Source of the DNA: Thermopolyspora sp040678635
Lineage (GTDB): Bacteria; Actinomycetota; Actinomycetes; Streptosporangiales; Streptosporangiaceae
DNA length: 64,000 nucleotides
Assembly (NCBI RefSeq): GCF_040678635.1
Contig: NZ_JBFATZ010000003.1
Coordinates: 310,001 to 374,000 of the forward strand
Direction: 5' to 3'
Positions 59,242 through 64,000 of this stretch are shown one piece after another. The notes below the pieces were generated by a model, which had not been told where the DNA came from, searched no databases, and saw nothing but the letters and a program-made list of their open reading frames with translations. The translations under genes were made by a program, and so were the position numbers. Positions within the stretch are counted from its first letter, which is position 1; each line of letters starts with the position of its first letter.

Positions 59242-61557
59242 TCAGTACGGCCAGGTCCAGTTCTTGATCTCGGCCGGGTCGTCGCCGTGCTCGCGGGTGT
59301 ACGCGCGGGCGCGCAGGCGGCGGTCGGACATCTCCTGGCGCAGGTGCGCGGCCCGCTCGCCGAGCCCCGGCACCCGGTCGATGACGTCCATGACCAGGTG
59401 GAAGCGGTCGATGTCGTTGAGCATGGCCATGTCGAAGGGCGTGGTGGTGGTGCCCTCCTCCTTGTAGCCGCGTACGTGCAGGTTGTGGTGGCCGTGCCGG
59501 CGGTAGGTGAGCCGGTGGATGAGCCACGGGTAGCCGTGGAAGTTGAAGATGACGGGCCGGTCCACGGTGAACAGGGAGTCGAACTCGGCGTCGCTCATGC
59601 CGTGCGGGTGCTCGGACTCCGGCTGCAGCCGCATCAGGTCCACCACGTTGATCACGCGGACCTTCAGCTCCGGCAGGTGCTCGCGCAGCAGCGCGGCGGC
59701 GGCGAGGGTCTCCTGGGTCGGTACGTCGCCGGCGCAGGCGAGCACCACGTCGGGCTTGGCGTCGCCGTCGGTGGACGCCCACGGCAGGATGCCGAGGCCG
59801 CGGGTGCAGTGGATGACCGCGTCGTCCATCGACATCAGGGTGAGCACCGGCTGCTTGCCGGCGACCACCACGTTGACGTAGCTGCGGGAGCGCAGGCAGT
59901 GGTCGGCGACCGACAGCAGCGTGTTGGCGTCCGGCGGCAGGTAGACGCGCACCACCGAGGCCTTCTTGTTCACCACCACGTCGAGGAAGCCGGGGTCCTG
60001 GTGGCTGAAGCCGTTGTGGTCCTGCCGCCACACGTGCGAGCTGAGCAGGTAGTTGAGCGAGGCGACCGGCCGCCGCCAGGGGATCTCCTGGCAGGCGTCG
60101 AGCCACTTGGCGTGCTGGTTGAACATCGCGTCAACGATGTGGATGAACGCCTCATAGCAGTTGAACAGGCCGTGGCGGCCGGTGAGCAGGTAGCCCTCCA
60201 ACCAGCCCTGGCACAGGTGCTCGCTGAGCACCTCCATCACCCGGCCGTCCGGGCCGAGGTGCTCGTCGGTGGGCAGCAGGCCGGCCGCCCAGACGCGCTC
60301 GGTCGTCTCGAAGACCGCCGACAGCCGGTTGGAGGCGGTCTCGTCCGGCCCCATGAGGCGGAAGTTGTCCGGGTTGGCGGCGATGACGTCGCGCAGGAAC
60401 GTGCCGAGGACGCGGGTGGGCTCGCTGTGCGCCGCCGCCGGCTTCGGCACCTCCACCGCGTAGTCGCGGAAGTCGGGCAGGCGGAGCGGGCGCAGGATCT
60501 CGCCGCCGTTGGTGTGCGGGTTGCGGCTCATCCGCCGGGTGCCCGGGGGCACCATGGCGAGGATCTCCTCGGACGGGCGGCCGTCGGCGTCGAACAGCTC
60601 CTCGGGGCGGTAGGAGCGCAGCCACTCCTCCAGCATGGCGATGCGCTCGGGGTGGTCGCGTACGTCGCCGAACGGCACCTGGTGGGAGCGCCAGGTGCCC
60701 TCGACCGGGAGGCCGTTGAGCTCCTTGGGGCCGGTCCAGCCTTTCGGGGAACGCAGCACGATCATGGGGAGGGGCTCGCCGGAGCCGTTCTTGATCTCGG
60801 CGATCTCGTCGAAGACCGTGTCCAGGGCCTGGGCCATGAGCTGGTGCATCGTCTCGGGGTCGTCGCCGGCGACGACGTGCGGGCGGTAGCCGTACCCGCG
60901 CAGCAGCATCAGCAGCTCGTCCTCGGGGATGCGGGCGAGCACCGTCGGGTTGGCGATCTTGTAGCCGTTGAGGTGCAGGATCGGCAGGACGATGCCGTCG
61001 CGGGCCGGGTTGAGAAACTTGTTGGAGTGCCAGCTCGCCGCGAGGGGGCCGGTCTCCGCCTCGCCGTCGCCGATGACGCAGGCGACGACCAGGTTCGGGT
61101 TGTCGAAGGCCGCACCGTACGCGTGGGCGAGGGCGTAGCCGAGCTCGCCGCCCTCGTGGATGGAGCCGGGGGTCTCGGGTGCCACGTGGCTGGGCACGCC
61201 GCCGGGGAAGGAGAACTGGCGGAACAGGCGGGCCATGCCCCGGGCGTCCTGCGAGACGTCCGGGTAGCGCTCGCTGTAGGAGCCTTCCAGCCAGGAGAAC
61301 GCCACCGCGGCGGGGCCGCCGTGACCGGGGCCGGCGATGTAGATCATGTCCTGGTCGCGTTCGAGGATGATCCGGTTGAGGTGGGCGAAACAGAAGTTCA
61401 GGCCGGGGGTGGTGCCCCAGTGGCCGAGCAGCCGCGGCTTGATGTGCCGTGGTTCCAGCGGCTCCTTCAGCAACGGATTGTCGAGAAGGTAGATCTGCCC
61501 GACCGACAGGTAGTTGGCCGCGCGCCAGAATGCGTTGATCCTCTCGAATACGTCCAT
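59242..61557 (-). CDS. xfp: Phosphoketolase
   Basis: 771 residues, thiamine-diphosphate enzyme that splits xylulose-5-phosphate (and often fructose-6-phosphate) into acetyl phosphate plus an aldose phosphate. Family marks are INAFWRAANYLSVGQIYLLDNPLL at the start, the cofactor motif GDGEAETGPLAASWH, and the blocks HGGPAAVAFSWLEGSYSERYP and HQDPGFLDVVVNKKA. Full length. The ATG at 61557 has GGAGGAAG upstream. It faces away from the DosR-like regulator and shares a box exactly midway (43.5 bp from both starts). Acetyl phosphate would give ATP through acetate kinase, not encoded here. Confidence 0.95.
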   Translation of the reverse strand: MDVFERINAFWRAANYLSVGQIYLLDNPLLKEPLEPRHIKPRLLGHWGTTPGLNFCFAHLNRIILERDQDMIYIAGPGHGGPAAVAFSWLEGSYSERYPDVSQDARGMARLFRQFSFPGGVPSHVAPETPGSIHEGGELGYALAHAYGAAFDNPNLVVACVIGDGEAETGPLAASWHSNKFLNPARDGIVLPILHLNGYKIANPTVLARIPEDELLMLLRGYGYRPHVVAGDDPETMHQLMAQALDTVFDEIAEIKNGSGEPLPMIVLRSPKGWTGPKELNGLPVEGTWRSHQVPFGDVRDHPERIAMLEEWLRSYRPEELFDADGRPSEEILAMVPPGTRRMSRNPHTNGGEILRPLRLPDFRDYAVEVPKPAAAHSEPTRVLGTFLRDVIAANPDNFRLMGPDETASNRLSAVFETTERVWAAGLLPTDEHLGPDGRVMEVLSEHLCQGWLEGYLLTGRHGLFNCYEAFIHIVDAMFNQHAKWLDACQEIPWRRPVASLNYLLSSHVWRQDHNGFSHQDPGFLDVVVNKKASVVRVYLPPDANTLLSVADHCLRSRSYVNVVVAGKQPVLTLMSMDDAVIHCTRGLGILPWASTDGDAKPDVVLACAGDVPTQETLAAAALLREHLPELKVRVINVVDLMRLQPESEHPHGMSDAEFDSLFTVDRPVIFNFHGYPWLIHRLTYRRHGHHNLHVRGYKEEGTTTTPFDMAMLNDIDRFHLVMDVIDRVPGLGERAAHLRQEMSDRRLRARAYTREHGDDPAEIKNWTWPY

Positions 61558-61593
61558 GCCTGGGAGCTTCCTCCACAGAAGGCCCCCTAACCA

Positions 61594-61607
61594 GGGGCCT
61601 AGGTCAC
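61594..61607. promoter_or_regulatory. DosR-like box centred between phosphoketolase and the regulator gene
   Basis: GGGGCCTAGGTCAC, 12 of 14 against GGGACCTAGGTCCC. The centre is 43.5 bp from both start codons (61557 minus, 61644 plus). A second inverted repeat, AGGCCCC-N7-GGGGCCT (61580-61600), overlaps it. This suggests autoregulation. Confidence 0.65.
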
Positions 61608-61643
61608 TAACGCTTTGCCCCGGGGGGTACTAGCGTGAAGAGC

Positions 61644-62285
61644 ATGATTCGCGTGTTTCTTGTCGACGACCACGAGGTGGTCCGCCGGGGCGTGGCGGCG
61701 CTGCTCGACGCCGAGGACGACATCGAGGTGATCGGCGAGGCGGGCACGGCCGAGCAGGCGATCGCCCGCATCCCCGCCGTCAAGCCGGACGTCGCCGTCC
61801 TGGACGTACGGCTGCCCGACGGCAGCGGGGTCACCGTGTGCCGGGAGGTGCGCTCCAAGCTGCCGGAGGTCGCCTGCCTGATGCTCACCTCCTACGCCGA
61901 CGACGACGCGCTGTTCGACGCGGTGATGGCCGGGGCGGCGGGCTACGTGCTCAAGCAGATCCACGGCTCCGACCTGGTGGGCGCGGTGCGCACCGTCGCC
62001 TCCGGGCAGTCGCTGCTCGACCCGCAGACCACCGCGGCCATGCTGCACCGGCTGCGCGACCAGGCGGCGAAGAAGGACCCGCTGGCCGCCCTGTCGGAGC
62101 AGGAGAAGCACATCCTGGAGCTCATCGGGGAGGGCCTCACCAACCGGCAGATCGGCGAACGGCTGTTCCTGGCGGAAAAGACCGTAAAGAACTACGTCTC
62201 CAACCTGCTGACCAAGCTGGACATGCAGCGCCGCACCCAGGCCGCGGCCCTCGCCGCCCGCCTCAAGTCCGAACGCCGCCAGTAA
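61644..62285 (+). CDS. dosR: DosR/DevR-like response regulator (NarL/FixJ family)
   Basis: 213 residues. Receiver domain 1-120 has acidic pocket Asp8/Asp9 (FLVDDHEVVRRG), phospho-acceptor Asp54 (VAVLDVRLPDG) and Lys104 (GYVLKQI). A LuxR-type HTH lies at about 145-210 (LTNRQIGERLFLAEKTVKNYVSNLLTKLDMQRRTQAA). Sequence, length and numbering agree closely with M. tuberculosis DosR (Rv3133c). It should bind the GGGAC-N4-GTCCC boxes spread over the window. The ATG at 61644 matches the DosR start; a GTG three codons earlier is possible. No strong ribosome site; TAGCGT (61631-61636) would place the transcript start at the ATG. Confidence 0.92.
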   Translation: MIRVFLVDDHEVVRRGVAALLDAEDDIEVIGEAGTAEQAIARIPAVKPDVAVLDVRLPDGSGVTVCREVRSKLPEVACLMLTSYADDDALFDAVMAGAAGYVLKQIHGSDLVGAVRTVASGQSLLDPQTTAAMLHRLRDQAAKKDPLAALSEQEKHILELIGEGLTNRQIGERLFLAEKTVKNYVSNLLTKLDMQRRTQAAALAARLKSERRQ

Positions 62286-62287
62286 CA

Positions 62288-62301
62288 AGGACCTTTGTCC
62301 C
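62288..62301. promoter_or_regulatory. DosR-like box before PNPOx gene 62338
   Basis: AGGACCTTTGTCCC; left and right halves are complementary except the outer base. The centre is 43.5 bp from the ATG at 62338, nearly the same as for the paralogue at 17844. It starts 3 bp after the DosR-like stop codon. Confidence 0.75.
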
Positions 62302-62337
62302 TGACGTCGCTCGATCGGTTGCCGCCACCCTTGTCAC

Positions 62338-62751
62338 ATGACTATGGACTCGGTTGGCCTGCAGGTGCTGTCCCGCGCCGAGTGCGTCGATCTGCTGGCC
62401 TCCACGCCGATCGGGCGCATCGTCTTCACCGACCGGGCGCTGCCCGCGGTCCAGCCGGTTAATTTCGTGCTCGACGGGCAGAACATAGTGATCCGTACCG
62501 GCCTGGGGAGCAGACTGGCCGCCGCCGCGCGCAACACGGTGGTGGCGTTCGAGGCCGACGACTTCGACGCGGCCGGGCGGACCGGCTGGTCGGTGACGGC
62601 GATCGGCCACGCCCGCGCCGCCACCGAACCCACCGAGGTCGAGCGCCTGGCCCGGCTCCCGCTGACCCTCTGGGTACCGGGCGGCAGGGACCACTTCATC
62701 GTGATGCCCATCGAGCACATCTCCGGCCGCATGATCGGCGCTCATCGCTGA
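62338..62751 (+). CDS. PNPOx-fold flavin/F420-binding family protein
   Basis: 137 residues, close paralogue of 17844 (about 70% identity by eye: VGLQVLSRAECVDLLASTPIGRIVF, PAVQPVNFVLDGQNIVIRT, GWSVTAIGHARAATEP). The C-terminal HFIVMPIEHISGRMIG strand ends the barrel. There is no ribosome-binding site before the ATG (CCCTTGTCACATG), supporting a leaderless mRNA from the box at 62288. It directly follows the DosR-like gene. Confidence 0.87.
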   Translation: MTMDSVGLQVLSRAECVDLLASTPIGRIVFTDRALPAVQPVNFVLDGQNIVIRTGLGSRLAAAARNTVVAFEADDFDAAGRTGWSVTAIGHARAATEPTEVERLARLPLTLWVPGGRDHFIVMPIEHISGRMIGAHR

Positions 62752-62784
62752 GCCGCCACGATCCCGTCAGACAGGAACGCTGCT

Positions 62785-63450
62785 ATGTCCCAACACACCG
62801 GCGGCGACACCGGTCGCCGCATCGCGCACCGACGCCACGACCTCGGCCTCACCCGCGAGGAGTTGGGCGAGCGCGCCGGAATGGCGCCCGGATACATCCA
62901 GTACGTCGAGGAGAGCACGACGTCGATCACGACCGGAGACCTGCTCCGGCTCGCGTCGGCCCTGGAGACGACCGTCGACGAGTTGCTCGGCGGCCGTACG
63001 CAAGAGCCGCCGGGCGCGTCCGCCCCGGTCGGCAGGCGAACGCTCACCGACATCGACCGCGACGAGTGCCTGCGACTCATCGCCCCCGGCGGCATCGGCC
63101 GCATCGCCTGGTACGGCCTCTCCGGCCCGGTGGTCCTCCCGGTCAACTACCGACTGCACGACGGCGCGATCGTCTTCCGCACCCAGGAGGGCGGCCTGAT
63201 GGACCAGGACCTGCGCACCGGCATCGAGGGCGTGGAAATCAAGGTGGGCTTCGAGGTGGACCGCATCGACGAAACCAACCACGAGGGCTGGAGCGTACTG
63301 GTCCAGGGCCCGGCCCACCTGGTGACCGACCCGGAGGAAATCGCGAAGGTAACCGAGGCCGACGTGCAGCCCTGGGCCGGCGGCCCCCGCGACCTCTACC
63401 TCCGCATCACCCCATACCAGGTCACCGGACGCAGAATCCAGGGCATTTGA
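62785..63450 (+). CDS. XRE helix-turn-helix protein fused to a PNPOx-like domain
   Basis: 221 residues. The N-terminal XRE/Cro HTH (about 10-65: GRRIAHRRHDLGLTREELGERAG, then YIQYVEESTTSITTGDLLRLASAL) is followed by a PNPOx barrel (about 75-221: IDRDECLRLIAPGGIGRIAWYGL, VVLPVNYRLHDGAIVFRTQ). It may be a flavin- or F420-responsive regulator; such fusions are known in actinobacteria, but ligands are not. ATG after ACAGGAA. The third domain of this type within the regulon and the only one with DNA-binding ability. Confidence 0.87.
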   Translation: MSQHTGGDTGRRIAHRRHDLGLTREELGERAGMAPGYIQYVEESTTSITTGDLLRLASALETTVDELLGGRTQEPPGASAPVGRRTLTDIDRDECLRLIAPGGIGRIAWYGLSGPVVLPVNYRLHDGAIVFRTQEGGLMDQDLRTGIEGVEIKVGFEVDRIDETNHEGWSVLVQGPAHLVTDPEEIAKVTEADVQPWAGGPRDLYLRITPYQVTGRRIQGI

Positions 63451-63523
63451 CTTTGGCGCGTCACGGCCATTTGAAAATAAGCGTCCCGAATAAGCGAACG
63501 CCGACGGTCGAGAAAGCCGGAGA

Positions 63524-63560
63524 CCCCGATGCCCGCCTTCCTCGAAGGCGGGCATCGGGG
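63524..63560. terminator. Strong bidirectional hairpin terminator
   Basis: CCCCGATGCCCGCCTTC pairs perfectly with GAAGGCGGGCATCGGGG (17 bp, 3-nt loop) between the convergent stops at 63450 and 63609. Confidence 0.8.
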
Positions 63561-63608
63561 TCGTTTCGGGTGGTCGAACGTCTTGCGAGATGGTCTCCCA
63601 CTCCGGGG

Positions 63609-64000
63609 CTACCGGAGGAAGGGGAAGCGCTGGACCAGCTCGGTGCCGCCCCACCAGCGGCCGATGCCGAGGGTGTCGCCGGCCTTGGCCAGCGCCAGGC
63701 CGGCCAGCACGATCGCGTACACGATGTGGTCGTCCATGAACGGGTTGGTGTCCAGCGGCAGCTCCGCCGCCCACATCAGCACCAGCAGCAGACCGCCGGC
63801 CACCGCCGCGATGCGCATCCCCGCGCCCAGCACCAGCGCGATCCCGATCCCGGCCAGACCGATCATGAACAGCCAGTCCACCCACGCCTGACCGGCCAGA
63901 CCGCCGAAGAACCCGCCCAGCGCGTTCTCCTGGGCGCCCTTCAAAAAGCCGGTGGTCGGGCTGCCGCCGTTGATCCAGGCCTTGGCCGCCGGGGTGGAGA
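63609..64000 (-). CDS. DoxX-family membrane protein, copy 2 (5' end outside window)
   Basis: C-terminal 129 codons plus stop; the start lies beyond the right edge. The protein is the same as copy 1 except for a few residues (KGAQEN for KGTQEN, AAVAGG for AAVSGG). Helices 2 to 4 of the DoxX fold are visible. The DNA differs from 19908-20299 at five of 392 positions, showing recent duplication or gene conversion. Both copies are preceded on the left by a PNPOx gene, so a larger cassette may have been copied. Confidence 0.85.
   Translation of the reverse strand, partial: STPAAKAWINGGSPTTGFLKGAQENALGGFFGGLAGQAWVDWLFMIGLAGIGIALVLGAGMRIAAVAGGLLLVLMWAAELPLDTNPFMDDHIVYAIVLAGLALAKAGDTLGIGRWWGGTELVQRFPFLR
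63609..64000. repeat. Long direct repeat, right copy (cut by window end)
   Basis: Partner of 19908-20299 (offset 43,701 bp), same orientation, five substitutions in 392 bp. Confidence 0.92.

Overview
The window is a very GC-rich actinomycete chromosome segment. GTG and TTG starts, translationally coupled operons and protein families typical of Streptosporangiales/Streptomycetales-type actinobacteria suggest that group; the exact genus cannot be read from the sequence. Most of it reads as a hypoxia/dormancy (DosR/DevR-type) regulon island. It has a DosR-like response regulator (61644-62285, Asp54, Lys104 and HTH conserved) and a DosS/DosT-like two-GAF sensor kinase (40965-42635). It also has four tandem universal stress proteins, Acg-like nitroreductase, CBS proteins, a CtpF-like P-type ATPase, an Rv1733c-like membrane protein and several PNPOx-fold flavin/F420-type proteins. 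The island carries about twenty scattered copies of a 14-bp near-palindrome of the form GGGAC(Y)T(W)NGKCCC, closely resembling the mycobacterial DosR box.

Layout. 1-57: extreme 5' end of cytochrome bd subunit I (cydA, minus strand), with a DosR-like box behind it. 331-8996: an accessory catabolic cluster with a GntR/FCD regulator, an AzgA-like permease, a toluene-4-monooxygenase-type diiron monooxygenase (A-B-C-D-E order, no reductase gene), an acetylene-hydratase-like molybdopterin protein and a small ABM-domain protein. 9093-17676: a CopD-like membrane protein, then an ArsR-regulated seven-gene operon with the same order as Mycobacterium tuberculosis Rv0081-Rv0087. That operon encodes a hydrogenase-4/complex-I-like membrane complex whose large subunit has lost all four NiFe cysteines. 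17844-27417: PNPOx proteins, an M50-CBS pseudoprotease, DoxX, USP, PIG-L-like protein, DUF4389 protein, class I aldolase, PPK2 and nitroreductase. 27579-36594: SulP transporter, APH-like kinase, flavodoxin-like protein, USP, APC permease, DUF4342 protein, an intact M50-CBS protease and a hypothetical. 36650-44395: two TrkA proteins with the P-type ATPase, sensor kinase, Rv1733c-like protein, GAPDH. 44526-54986: GNAT/acyl-CoA synthetase fusion, transhydrogenase pntAA-AB-B, and a divergent pyruvate:ferredoxin oxidoreductase gamma-alpha-beta operon with a GltD/ferredoxin fusion. 55098-62285: a sigma-70 factor, two CBS proteins and two USPs in one operon, phosphoketolase, and the DosR-like regulator. 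62338-64000: PNPOx, XRE-PNPOx and a second DoxX copy cut by the window end.

Together the genes suggest a programme for low oxygen. It would include a high-affinity oxidase (cydA), an ion-translocating respiratory-type complex, redox balancing (PNT, PFOR with its NADPH/ferredoxin partner), substrate-level ATP routes (class I aldolase, GAPDH, phosphoketolase, ADP-forming acyl-CoA synthetase module, PPK2), ion homeostasis (P-type ATPase, TrkA) and stress proteins. The monooxygenase cluster at the left has its own putative GntR operators and appears functionally separate. In-frame 12- and 15-bp tandem expansions recur at gene ends and linkers, and a DoxX segment is repeated 43.7 kb apart at about 99% identity. 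No tRNA, rRNA, CRISPR array, transposase or integrase was recognised.
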